In this document: piece by piece, positions 34,901 through 42,528 of the stretch
Layout: every line of letters starts with the position of its first letter
Numbering within the stretch: position 1 is the stretch's first letter
Assembly (NCBI GenBank): GCA_947259405.1
Contig: CAMYLY010000004.1
Coordinates: 347,120-411,119, forward strand
From: an uncultured Gemmatimonadales bacterium
GTDB taxonomy: Bacteria > Gemmatimonadota > Gemmatimonadetes > Gemmatimonadales > GWC2-71-9
DNA: 64,000 bases
Direction of reading: 5' to 3'
Notes under the pieces: model-generated
Databases searched by the model: none
Told to the model about the DNA's origin: nothing
The model's input: the letters and a program-made list of their open reading frames with translations, nothing else
Translations under genes and position numbers: made by a program

Positions 34901-35068
34901 TCAGGCGTCCCGTCTGAAGATCATCAACAACCTCGACCGGGGGAGCGCAGTGCTCGAATGGAAGATCCATCCCATGCGGTCCCTTTCGTTGAGGAGATCG
35001 GTCACCGCGTCCTCGTCGTCGCGAGTGCGCCCGGACAGACGGACGATTACGGTCTGGTACTCTGTCAT
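34901..35068 (-). CDS. Small 55-aa protein, DUF4177-like
   Basis: A short reading frame starting at ATG 35068 and ending TGA 34901, with GGAGAAG seven bases before the start. The protein starts MTEYQTVIVRLSGRTRDDED and continues with a helix and MGWIFHSSTALPRSRLLMIFRRD. The pattern of strand, helix, GW, strand is that of DUF4177 (small beta-alpha-beta proteins of unknown role). It fills the gap between upp (12 bases) and the NUDIX gene (6 bases), which supports it being translated. Confidence 0.7.
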   Translation of the reverse strand: MTEYQTVIVRLSGRTRDDEDAVTDLLNERDRMGWIFHSSTALPRSRLLMIFRRDA

Positions 35069-35080
35069 CGTCTTCTCCCC

Positions 35081-35713
35081 TTACCGGGTCCCGAACAGAC
35101 GATCCCCGGCATCCCCAAGACCAGGCAAAATGTAGCCGCGATCGTCGAGCTCGCGATCGAGGGTGGCGGCATAGATCTGGACGTCCGGATGTTTGTCGAG
35201 CATGGCTTGTACGCCTTCTGGCGCAGCCACGAGGCAGAGAAACCTGATCCGCTGGGATCCGGCCTGTTTGAGTGTGTTGATGGCGCTGACGGCGGATCCG
35301 CCGGTGGCTAGCATGGGATCCAAAACCAGGAAGAGCCGGTCTTCCTCGTCTCCCGGGATCTTGAAGTAGTAGTCGACGGGATTGAGCGAGTCCTCGTCCC
35401 GATAGAGGCCGATATGTCCCACTCGGGCGTTTGGCACGAGCTCAGTGACGCCCCCCACCATTCCCAATCCGGCCCGGAGGATGGGGACCAATGCCAGTTT
35501 CTTTCCCGAAAGCTGGTGACCCCGTGTGCGTTCGAGCGGTGTTTCCAGATCAACTTCCTCGAGCGGAAGGTCGCTGGTGGCTTCGTAGGCTACCAACATG
35601 GAGATCTCGTGCACGAGCGACTTGAAGTCGCGCGTCGCCGTCGACTTTTCGCGGAGCTTTGTGATCTTATGTCGAACTAGCGGATGGTCGATGACGTTGA
35701 GGTTCGGGAACAT
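35081..35713 (-). CDS. upp: Uracil phosphoribosyltransferase
   Basis: Salvages uracil to UMP with PRPP. The 210-aa protein begins [20 protein letters not shown], has the conserved [12 protein letters not shown] and the PRPP loop [13 protein letters not shown], and ends with [18 protein letters not shown]. The start is ATG 35713; longer readings extend into hemE. It lies 43 bases after hemE in an operon otherwise devoted to heme synthesis. Confidence 0.95.
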   Translation of the reverse strand: MFPNLNVIDHPLVRHKITKLREKSTATRDFKSLVHEISMLVAYEATSDLPLEEVDLETPLERTRGHQLSGKKLALVPILRAGLGMVGGVTELVPNARVGHIGLYRDEDSLNPVDYYFKIPGDEEDRLFLVLDPMLATGGSAVSAINTLKQAGSQRIRFLCLVAAPEGVQAMLDKHPDVQIYAATLDRELDDRGYILPGLGDAGDRLFGTR

Positions 35714-35756
35714 GCGACCAAGGTTCTCGGCGCGTGTTTGTTCCGTCAAGTGGTGC

Positions 35757-36788
35757 TCAGCGCGGAGGTTCGTGCACGGCGTCGACCATCGCCTGCACGT
35801 TTGCGATCGGCGTTTCCGGCAAGATCCCGTGACCCAAGTTGAAGATATGGCCAGGGCGACCACCGGCCTGTCGTAGAATCTCCGCGACTTGCGTCCGAAT
35901 CGCTCGTTCTCCTGCAAACAGGAGGGTTGGATCCAGGTTCCCCTGAATCGCGCGGTCGGGAAAGATTCGCCACGCCTCGTCCAGCGGGATACGCCAGTCC
36001 ACGCCAATCACATCGCTTCCGGCGCCCGCCATGTCTTCGAGCAACGTCGTTGTCCCCGTCCCGAAGTGGATCGTTGGTGCACCTGCGCCACCCGCGAGTT
36101 CGAGTGCGCGTGTGGAATGTGGAAGTACGAAGCGACGATAGTCGGCAGGCGAGAGCGCGCCGACCCAACTGTCGAAGAGTTGCACGACATCGGCGCCAGC
36201 GCGAACCTGCGCCGCCAAATAGGTACCGATGATGGCAGCGAGGCGACCGAGGAGTTCGTTCCAGACCTCCGGGTAGCGATACATGAGCTGTTTGGTCTTC
36301 ACGAAGTTCCGGCTCGATCCTCCTTCGATCGCGTAACTCGCGAGGGTGAACGGGGCGCCGGCAAATCCGATCAGCGCGATATCATCCGATAACTCCGCGC
36401 GCACGAGACGTAGCGCTTCCAGTATGTGCCCCAGGTCCGCCTCCGCGTTGATGTCGGGGAGGTCGGCAACGTCTTCCTCAGTCCGAATCGGTTTCGCGAT
36501 CACGGGCCCCTCGCCGGCCTGGAACGACAGTCCCAATCCGAGGGGCTCAAACGGGAGGAGAATGTCCGCAAAGATGATCGCGGCGTCGATGGCGAATCGG
36601 CGGACCGGCTGGAGCGTGACCTCAGTCGCCAAGGAAGGGTCATGGCAGATTTCGAGCAGCGAGGCCTTCGCCCGGACGGCACGGTATTCGGGAAGGTACC
36701 GGCCGGCCTGGCGCATGAACCAGATAGGCGTCCGGTCGGTCGCCTCCCGTCTGCAGGTGCGGACGAGCAGTCTATCCGACAAGGACAT
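35757..36788 (-). CDS. hemE: Uroporphyrinogen decarboxylase
   Basis: Decarboxylates uroporphyrinogen III to coproporphyrinogen III. The 343-aa protein has the two signatures [17 protein letters not shown] near residue 24 and [12 protein letters not shown] near 135, with the active-site Asp in IIFADILLP. The start ATG 36788 lies 17 bases inside the end of the HemQ-Rieske gene; much longer readings are out of frame with HemQ and not homologous. Confidence 0.95.
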   Translation of the reverse strand: MSLSDRLLVRTCRREATDRTPIWFMRQAGRYLPEYRAVRAKASLLEICHDPSLATEVTLQPVRRFAIDAAIIFADILLPFEPLGLGLSFQAGEGPVIAKPIRTEEDVADLPDINAEADLGHILEALRLVRAELSDDIALIGFAGAPFTLASYAIEGGSSRNFVKTKQLMYRYPEVWNELLGRLAAIIGTYLAAQVRAGADVVQLFDSWVGALSPADYRRFVLPHSTRALELAGGAGAPTIHFGTGTTTLLEDMAGAGSDVIGVDWRIPLDEAWRIFPDRAIQGNLDPTLLFAGERAIRTQVAEILRQAGGRPGHIFNLGHGILPETPIANVQAMVDAVHEPPR

Positions 36789-37812
36789 ACTCGCCCTCGA
36801 CTTTTGCGCGGAAGACCCGGATGCCACGCTGGGGCGGCCCGCCCGCGGGAGCTCCCGATGCAAGCTCAAACTTCCCCCCGTGCCACGGGCATTCGAGAAT
36901 GCACGAGTCCGGGTCGACGCGACCTTCACTGAGGGAGGCGCGCCCGTGACTGCAACGATCCGACACCGCATGGAACGCTCCGTCGACGTTGAACAGGGCG
37001 ACCGCCTCAGTGCCAAGGTACACGCGTTTCTTGGCACCCGGCGGCAGATCCGCGAGCGTGCCAGCCCGAATGAAGCCCTCGGAATCCGTCTCGACGAGCG
37101 CCGCCCGCGCACCGGGTGACGCACCGCCGAGTGAGTCCAGGACATCCCAGAGAGACATCTGTACGCAAGTGAAGACCGGTATGTCCTGCTCCGTGTACGC
37201 CGAAGCCGGGCTTGAGCGAAGTTCCATGACCAGGTCAAGGAAACGCGATGGGCTGTCACCCTCGAAGGCGACGACGAACTCTTGGTCGTCCAGGCCAAAC
37301 GAGTAGGTCGTGTTGATTCGGATCTCGGGGTACTCGCGACCGATCCGCACGTGATCGGTCATCGCTGCTTGGCGCTCCTCGAACGGAAGTGAGTACCACT
37401 CGCGCTTCTTGATGAACGGGTACACGAAGAGATACTTCTCGTCCGACGGCGTGATGATGGTCTCGTCGCGATCGTCCTCTCCCAACGGTGGGAATTCGTA
37501 CTCCGACTGCTTGGTGAGACCCAGGTAGCTGTATGCGATATCGAGATACGCGCCCAAACCGGTCGAAAAGATTGCGGTTTCTACAGCCTGCAATGTTTCG
37601 AGATCTTCTGTAACCTGCCACAGGAGCATGTCGCAGTCACCGCGCGTTCCGACTAGTGAATACGGGCGGAGTATCAGTCGCCCGTGAAACCGTTTGACGC
37701 CGGACGCGAACTCTTCTTTGTGTCGGGCCTGAACGGACGCTTCGAGGTCACGCCACCCCGGGCGGAGTTTGAGAAAAAGGTAGCGGACGCACTGCCTGCC
37801 TTTGTTCGACAT
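36772..37812 (-). CDS. hemQ: HemQ (coproheme decarboxylase) fused to a Rieske [2Fe-2S] domain
   Basis: A 346-aa two-domain protein. Residues about 10-230 are a HemQ/chlorite-dismutase-family domain: VYPFIKKREWY with Y131, the position of the catalytic Tyr of coproheme decarboxylases, and MTDHVRIGREYP with H154 as proximal heme ligand, then TYSFGLDDQEFVVAFE. Residues about 237-346 form a Rieske domain with C287-S-H289 and C308-P-W-H311. HemQ turns coproheme into heme b with peroxide; the attached cluster suggests electron delivery (inference). It sits between hemD and hemE. Confidence 0.9.
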   Translation of the reverse strand: MSNKGRQCVRYLFLKLRPGWRDLEASVQARHKEEFASGVKRFHGRLILRPYSLVGTRGDCDMLLWQVTEDLETLQAVETAIFSTGLGAYLDIAYSYLGLTKQSEYEFPPLGEDDRDETIITPSDEKYLFVYPFIKKREWYSLPFEERQAAMTDHVRIGREYPEIRINTTYSFGLDDQEFVVAFEGDSPSRFLDLVMELRSSPASAYTEQDIPVFTCVQMSLWDVLDSLGGASPGARAALVETDSEGFIRAGTLADLPPGAKKRVYLGTEAVALFNVDGAFHAVSDRCSHGRASLSEGRVDPDSCILECPWHGGKFELASGAPAGGPPQRGIRVFRAKVEGEYVLVG

Positions 37813-37817
37813 ACGCC

Positions 37818-38537
37818 TCAGGGTGAAGGTGTGAAGAGGGCCTCGAGTGCGTTGACTAGCCCGTCCTCGGTAAACTCATCGGCCACCGCGGCAACCTCGA
37901 GGCCCAGCTCTTCGGCGGTGGCGGCGGTGACCGGCCCGATACAGACGACAACCGCGCCGGGTGGCACCGACCCTCGCGCGAGGAACCCACGCACTGTCGA
38001 CGAGCTGGTAAAGGTAATGGCGTCGACGCCATAGAGGTCCGGTAGCGGTTCGGTTGGTGTGTGGGTGCGATACGCGGGAATCACGACAACTGTGGCGCCT
38101 CGGGCGCGCAGGCCTTCCGGCAGAACGTCGCGTGCAATGTTGGCGCGTGGCAGTAGGATCTTCGCGCCGCCGACATCACCGATCGCATCCAAGACCGATT
38201 CGGCGACGTATGACGGCGGCATGAGGGACGGCTCCCATCCATGAGCCCGGGCCGCTTCAGCCGTCGCCGGCCCGATCACGGCGATTTTGGGTCCTGCCAG
38301 CGTCTTGGTGCGACGCGCTACCGCCTCCACCCCATTGCGCGACGTAAACACGATCCAGTCGAACTCGTCCTTTTTGGCCAGCGCCTCGTCCAGTTCAACG
38401 GGATCGGTGAATTCGATGTCGATGGCTGGCGCGATGACGGGTTCAGCGCCAAGGGACCGGAGCCGGTCTGCCAGTCTTTGAGAGTCGACCGCAGGTCGCG
38501 TGATGACGATGCGGCGGTTCTGGAGATGTGAGCTCAT
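37818..38537 (-). CDS. hemD: Uroporphyrinogen-III synthase
   Basis: Closes hydroxymethylbilane with ring D inversion. The 239-aa protein has the weakly conserved HemD features: RRIVITRPAVDSQRLADRLRSLG at the N-terminus, WIVFTSRNGVEAV near residue 70, VPEGLRARGATV-like VLPEGLRARGATVVVIPAYRT, ITFTSSSTVRGF and VCIGPVTAATAEELG. The start is ATG 38537; in-frame upstream readings have no family match. First gene of the hemD-hemQ-hemE-upp operon. Confidence 0.9.
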   Translation of the reverse strand: MSSHLQNRRIVITRPAVDSQRLADRLRSLGAEPVIAPAIDIEFTDPVELDEALAKKDEFDWIVFTSRNGVEAVARRTKTLAGPKIAVIGPATAEAARAHGWEPSLMPPSYVAESVLDAIGDVGGAKILLPRANIARDVLPEGLRARGATVVVIPAYRTHTPTEPLPDLYGVDAITFTSSSTVRGFLARGSVPPGAVVVCIGPVTAATAEELGLEVAAVADEFTEDGLVNALEALFTPSP

Positions 38538-38583
38538 CGTTCCAATATTGTACCTAGGCGACGCACGAACCCCTGGAGGGCAG

Positions 38584-39057
38584 GTGGCAGCACGGGAAGT
38601 GACCCTCAGTCTAGTTGTACGGCGGATCCTAGGGTTGGCGACGATCGTATTCGTGATCGCGGCGCTGACCCTGGGCGAGGGGCGGCTCTTCGTCGCTGCG
38701 GCGGCGCTCGGCACTATGTGGTGGGCCTGGGACTTCCTGGTCGACTTCGTCTTCGAGCCTCTCGAGGACTTCGCCCATCATTTGTTGAGCGGCGGCGCCG
38801 CGACCGACCGAGCCGAGATGCGCCCGTCGCTGGACGACACCATCCGGCTCCTCGAAAGCCATCTCGCTCATCCCACCTCGGCGAAAGTCGACATCAACGC
38901 CGCTATCAGGCTCGAGGAGATCTACCGGACGGTCAAGAAGGACTCCGCTCGCGCTCGAACGGTCATTCGCACTGTGCGTGAACGGTATCCGAACGCTCCC
39001 GAGCTGCGCCGATTTGGCGACGATGACGACGAGGAGTCACTGTTGGAGAAGCTCTGA
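38584..39057 (+). CDS. Membrane protein of unknown function
   Basis: A 157-aa protein, start GTG 38584 with GGAGGGCAG just before it. Two hydrophobic segments near residues 10-50 (LGLATIVFVIAALTLG, RLFVAAAALGTMWWAWDFLV) are followed by a cytoplasmic TPR-like helical tail (about 85-140) and an acidic end. I do not recognise the family. It is divergent from hemD, 46 bases apart, and upstream of tRNA-Phe. Confidence 0.65.
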   Translation: MAAREVTLSLVVRRILGLATIVFVIAALTLGEGRLFVAAAALGTMWWAWDFLVDFVFEPLEDFAHHLLSGGAATDRAEMRPSLDDTIRLLESHLAHPTSAKVDINAAIRLEEIYRTVKKDSARARTVIRTVRERYPNAPELRRFGDDDDEESLLEKL

Positions 39058-39064
39058 TTTAGGC

Positions 39065-39093
39065 TTGGGGCCCATGCCTTCGGGTTGTATAAT
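39065..39093 (+). promoter_or_regulatory. tRNA-Phe promoter
   Basis: TTGGGG (39065-39070), a 17-base spacer and a perfect TATAAT (39088-39093), with the tRNA starting 11 bases later. A sigma-70-type promoter for the tRNA. Confidence 0.7.
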
Positions 39094-39104
39094 TCCCGGC
39101 CCTC

Positions 39105-39177
<73 letters not shown>

Positions 39178-39218
39178 TTCTGTCCAAGTCGTTGCCACAC
39201 TTTCACATCGCACAGGCC

Positions 39219-39899
39219 CTATAACCTGGGAAGGCGCTTCAGGACCACGATGCGGCCTCCAACAACGGCCACCGTCGCGTACGGTATCAAAGTCCGTGTA
39301 GGCATGGTGCCAACCGGTCGCCGAGAACGTCTGGGACGCCGGGCAGTTTACCGGAACGTCGACAACTAAACGGCCTGTTTCGCGCCGACTCCTCTGGAGA
39401 TCTGTGGACTCGGAGTTGCCATTAGAGAAATGCGCTGTAAGCGTCATCTCTTGCATGGCTGATTGGTTCGTGAATTGGCTACCCCAAAGCATTGGGCCGG
39501 GTTGAGTTCCGGAGTAGGGCTCTCCCGTCCATTCCAAGTCGTCGCTCTCGTCCTCGAACGCAGGTAGACCTGCTCGGTCGCGTAGGAGATCCCGCCTCTC
39601 GTTCTCCTCCATCCATCGCTTGTATCGCGCTGGATCCCTTGTCTTGAGCACTTGTTTCGCTGCTTCTCCGTCGTAGACGATGGTGTGACCGTGTATGGGT
39701 TGGGAGGCTCCTCCCGGAGAAGCAGAAGTTCCTCGGGCCTCCGGGTGCTCAGCTGCGGCGGATGAGGTGCGTATCGAGGAGTGGTCCGGTCCAACGTCGG
39801 TCCCAGCGCGGTCCCGAACCCAGCCGCGCGCCAGTTCGAAGCACAGCCCACCAGGCTCAGGATTCCCACGGCTGCCGCTATACGATTCGTCCAGGCCAT
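39219..39899 (-). pseudogene. Frameshifted putative lipoprotein gene
   Basis: Starting at ATG 39899 (GGAGGCAAG upstream) the reading frame gives a clear lipoprotein signal, GILSLVGCASNW. About 65 codons later, near 39690-39700, protein-like sequence moves to another minus-strand frame (HGHTIVYDGEAAKQVLKTRD, ARYKRWMEENERRDLL). A second shift is possible near 39260, where the third frame reads YATVAVVGGRIVVLKRLPRL then stops at 39219. The middle frame otherwise runs through the tRNA antisense. Genuine decay or an assembly indel. Function unknown. Confidence 0.5.
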
Positions 39900-40012
39900 C
39901 TTGCCTCCAGTGTCTGGAGGCCATGGTAGCCGCGGCTCGTCAAGTGAGCGTCAGGTGAGGACGATGGGCACGCAGGCACCTAGAGGGTGGTCGTGTTTCC
40001 GGCAAGTTCTGG

Positions 40013-40633
40013 TTACGCTCCCCGTCGCCGCCGAACACGCATCCCATCCAGCAGCGTCCGCGTCGCCTGCTGGATTAGGCGATCGATGTCATCCGTGGCC
40101 ATGATCTGTCCTTCGATCCACAGTGACGCCAATCCGTGCACGGCGCCCCAGGCCACATAGGCCAATGCTCTGGGATCCTGCCGTTTGATCGCGCCGCTGC
40201 GCTGGTGGGCCTGGAACACGACCACCAGTTGTTCGAATATGGCGTTCGCGGCTTCGCGCAACTCCGGTCGGTCTTGGCGTGCGAGTGCTTCCCGGCCGTA
40301 CATCAGGCGGTAGTGCGCCGGGTTCTCGATAGCGAACCGCACGTATTCCTCACCGATGCGTCGGAGTTGCTCGACGCCGGATCCGGGGGCCGCGGCGTCG
40401 ACAGTCTGCAAGCGTTCCTTGAGGCGGTAGAACCCTCCGGCCGCGACCGCCACCAAGAGCGCCGTCTTGTTCGGGAAATGGCGATATGGTGCCGCTCGCG
40501 ATACACCGAGGCGCCGGCCGAGCTCCCGCATCGTCACGCTCGCGGTCCCGCCCTCGGCGATCATGGCGGCGGCTTCGTCGAGCAGTGCCGCCCGAAGGTC
40601 TCCATGATGATACGCGCTGGTTTGCGGGGTCAT
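40013..40633 (-). CDS. TetR/AcrR family transcriptional regulator
   Basis: A 206-aa repressor-type protein. The N-terminal helix-turn-helix is clear: YHHGDLRAALLDEAAAMIAEGG, SVTMRELGRRLGVSRAAPYRHFPNKTALL. The C-terminal ligand domain (about 80-190) resembles the WHG subfamily. It is divergent from a membrane protein gene, and two perfect palindromes in the intergenic region are probable operators. Ligand unknown. Confidence 0.92.
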   Translation of the reverse strand: MTPQTSAYHHGDLRAALLDEAAAMIAEGGTASVTMRELGRRLGVSRAAPYRHFPNKTALLVAVAAGGFYRLKERLQTVDAAAPGSGVEQLRRIGEEYVRFAIENPAHYRLMYGREALARQDRPELREAANAIFEQLVVVFQAHQRSGAIKRQDPRALAYVAWGAVHGLASLWIEGQIMATDDIDRLIQQATRTLLDGMRVRRRRGA

Positions 40634-40652
40634 GCGTCAACTTGGGCAATAA

Positions 40653-40669
40653 TGTTGACGGCATCAACA
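40653..40669. promoter_or_regulatory. TetR operator copy 1
   Basis: TGTTGACGGCATCAACA, a palindrome with 6-bp arms. It begins 20 bases before the TetR start codon and is repeated 27 bases away. A third half-site GTCAAC lies at 40636-40641, next to the TetR start. Confidence 0.75.
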
Positions 40670-40679
40670 TCTTGGTGTA

Positions 40680-40696
40680 TGTTGACAGCGTCAACA
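40680..40696. promoter_or_regulatory. TetR operator copy 2
   Basis: TGTTGACAGCGTCAACA, arms TGTTGAC/GTCAACA, 7 bp and perfect. Centre-to-centre distance to copy 1 is 27 bp (about 2.5 helical turns). It lies 40 bases before the membrane protein start, so repressor binding would cover both divergent promoters. Confidence 0.75.
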
Positions 40697-40736
40697 CTTG
40701 CCGCTCGGCCCAGACCGTCAACCAACAGGGGGCATC

Positions 40737-41261
40737 ATGGTGGATCTGAGCGCGTTGAGCGGGCGGGCCGGGTGGGGCTTGTGGCTCTGGTGGGTGCTGG
40801 CCTGCACGGTGGGGTGGGGCGTGGGAGGCCAGGTCGGAGCGGCGCTGGACTCGTACAGGAACATCATGGTGACCGGGTTTCTGGCCGTTGCCGTCGGCGG
40901 GGTCCTGGCTGGGGTGCTCCAGTGGCTGGTGCTGCGGCCCCACGTGGCCGGGGCGGGCTGGTGGGTGCCGTCAAGCATCCTGGCCGCGATCGCCGTCGGT
41001 GTCGTGGCCTTCGGCGTGGGTCTGGTTAACGCGGACGTGGGTTGGGTGGGTGCGGTGGGCATGCTCGGAACCGTGCTCGGCGTGCTCCAGTGGCTGATCC
41101 TGCGTGGACAGTTCACCGGGGCGGGTTGGTGGGTGCTGGCCTGCACCGTCGGCTGGGTGGTCGGGATGCCCGTTGGCGGGTTCGTTGGCTGGGCCGGGCT
41201 CGGGGCGACGTACGGAGCGACTAGTGGGGCTGCGCTTGTGTGGCTGCTACGGCAGGCGTGA
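40737..41261 (+). CDS. Tryptophan-rich repeat membrane protein, TetR target
   Basis: A 174-aa very hydrophobic protein, start ATG 40737. It has an internal duplication: VLQWLVLRPHVAGAGWWV and VLQWLILRGQFTGAGWWV, with VLACTVGWGVGGQVG echoed by VLACTVGWVVGMPVGG at the end. About five membrane helices are predicted. Similar W-rich repeat proteins occur in Chloroflexota and cyanobacteria without known function. Its position next to the divergent operators suggests that the TetR protein controls it; an efflux or protection role would be a guess. Confidence 0.75.
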   Translation: MVDLSALSGRAGWGLWLWWVLACTVGWGVGGQVGAALDSYRNIMVTGFLAVAVGGVLAGVLQWLVLRPHVAGAGWWVPSSILAAIAVGVVAFGVGLVNADVGWVGAVGMLGTVLGVLQWLILRGQFTGAGWWVLACTVGWVVGMPVGGFVGWAGLGATYGATSGAALVWLLRQA

Positions 41262-41297
41262 TCTCAAGGGTGCTGCCATCCCTTCTGTGAGGCATCT

Positions 41298-41579
41298 ATG
41301 GCTGAGAATCGAGAATTAAGCACGTTCGTTCGAGACGCGTTGTCGAAAGGCACGTCGCGAGACCACGTAAACGATGCGCTAACGCAGGCGGGATGGTCGG
41401 CTGCTGATGTCGCGGCGGCACTGCATGGTTACGCCGAAGCCGACTTCCCGATTCCGGTCCCGCGGCCGCGCCCTTCGCTGTCCGCTCGCGATGCCTTTCA
41501 GCATGTCGTGCTGTTTGGGACACTGTCGGCACACGACGCGGGCAGGGACTGTTTTCCACTGGATGCTACGAAGCCCTAA
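41298..41579 (+). pseudogene. Truncated DUF5671-like protein
   Basis: A 93-aa reading. The first 70 residues match the N-terminal module of DUF5671-type proteins: a small helical domain (FVRDALSKGTSRDHVNDALTQAGW) and FPIPVPRPRPSLSARDAF, which normally leads into several membrane helices. Here the frame breaks into SAHDAGRDCFPLDATKP after the first hydrophobic residues of helix 1, so all membrane segments are missing. It looks like a remnant left by a deletion or insertion. Confidence 0.6.
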
Positions 41580-41601
41580 TCTCATCGAGGGTGATCGAAC
41601 A

Positions 41602-41892
41602 ATGGCAACCGTAACACACATCGGAGTGCTTTTCTCCGCAAAATTGGTCGCCATTCTGATGGCGTTTGTAGGGTTGCTTGCGGGAGTACTGTATGCAGGG
41701 ATTGGAGCCATCTATGATGCGACCCGAGGGTCACTCAACGTAGGTACGGTACTGGCATTCATGGCCATTGTAGGTATGCCTGCGGTATTTGCAGCTTCTG
41801 GGTTCGTGGCCGGGGCTATTGGGGCTTTTCTCTACAATGTCTTTGCACGATGGTTTGGTGGAATAGCATTAGAAATGGATTTCACCCAATAG
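41602..41892 (+). CDS. Small membrane protein of unknown function
   Basis: A 96-aa protein with start ATG 41602 and two to three hydrophobic segments (KLVAILMAFVGLLAGVLYAGI, VLAFMAIVGMPAVFAASGFVAGAIGAF) ending FARWFGGIALEMDF, a pattern seen in small conserved membrane proteins with a C-terminal amphipathic strand. GC content is visibly lower than in surrounding genes, pointing to a different origin. No partner gene recognised. Confidence 0.65.
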   Translation: MATVTHIGVLFSAKLVAILMAFVGLLAGVLYAGIGAIYDATRGSLNVGTVLAFMAIVGMPAVFAASGFVAGAIGAFLYNVFARWFGGIALEMDFTQ

Positions 41893-42114
41893 GTGGTACA
41901 GCCGACTTCAAGTCGTTGGTCGTTGCGGTGGTCAGGTGGGAGAAACGAACGGCGAACAACAACCAACCGTACGTGATTCATAGCATTAGCGGCGGCTGTC
42001 CCAAAGAACTGGGAGCCGCTCCACCTCTTCATCTGTCCTGCGAACTGGCGAGCCCTCACAGTATTCACGGTCAGCCCCAATAGCGTCCACCGTGCAGCCG
42101 CGTTATTTGTTAGC
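41893..42114. other. Non-coding stretch with a hairpin and attC-like edge
   Basis: No convincing gene. A strong stem-loop lies at 41992-42019 (GCGGCT-GT-CCC, loop AAAGAACT, GGG-AGCCGC). A wider inverted repeat pairs GCGGCTG (41992-41998) with CAGCCGC (42095-42101), and the stretch ends GTTATTTGTTAGC directly before the ATG of the next gene. The layout recalls an integron attC site, but the R'' partner is not found. Confidence 0.35.
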
Positions 42115-42459
42115 ATGGCTTTGAATTCAGACTACCGGCCGGAGAAGGACGACCGTTTTAAACGCGACTACCGGTCAGGCTCCGACCGCCGAGCGGGACT
42201 ATCTGACACATCTGCGGACGGACGAGTTGACAAAGATCGACGCCGCGCCGCACGACGACACATCACCACTGAGCGCTTCATTCCAGCGGAGGTCACTGCT
42301 GTCGAGGGCATGGTGGCGAATCCGACCTCTGCCGTCTCCTGCCCCGCGTGCGAAGGAGAACTGATGCTCGGCCCGCCGATGGAACGCGGTGGCATCGTTG
42401 CCTGGCGCGTGGAATGCGTCGAGTGTCACCGGGTGGCGTTGGTGGGGGCAAAAGCCTAA
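42115..42459 (+). CDS. Hypothetical zinc-ribbon protein with DRR-rich N-terminus
   Basis: A 114-aa soluble protein. The N-terminal half is very basic and acidic, with repeats of the type SGSDRR and DKDRRRAARR. The C-terminal half has CPAC and CVEC pairs about 30 residues apart, a probable zinc ribbon. The DRR pattern recurs in the small protein at 44654-44887. Function unknown. Confidence 0.55.
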   Translation: MALNSDYRPEKDDRFKRDYRSGSDRRAGLSDTSADGRVDKDRRRAARRHITTERFIPAEVTAVEGMVANPTSAVSCPACEGELMLGPPMERGGIVAWRVECVECHRVALVGAKA

Positions 42460-42528
42460 GCGGGTTGTGAGGTTGGACGAGGCCCGCAGGTCAATATCCC
42501 ATTGCCAGTGCTTGACTACTGCGCGTGC

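Noticed and set aside
36788..37298. 170-residue N-terminal extension of hemE
   Set aside because: It is the wrong frame of the HemQ-Rieske gene and has no hemE homology; ATG 36788 gives the normal length.
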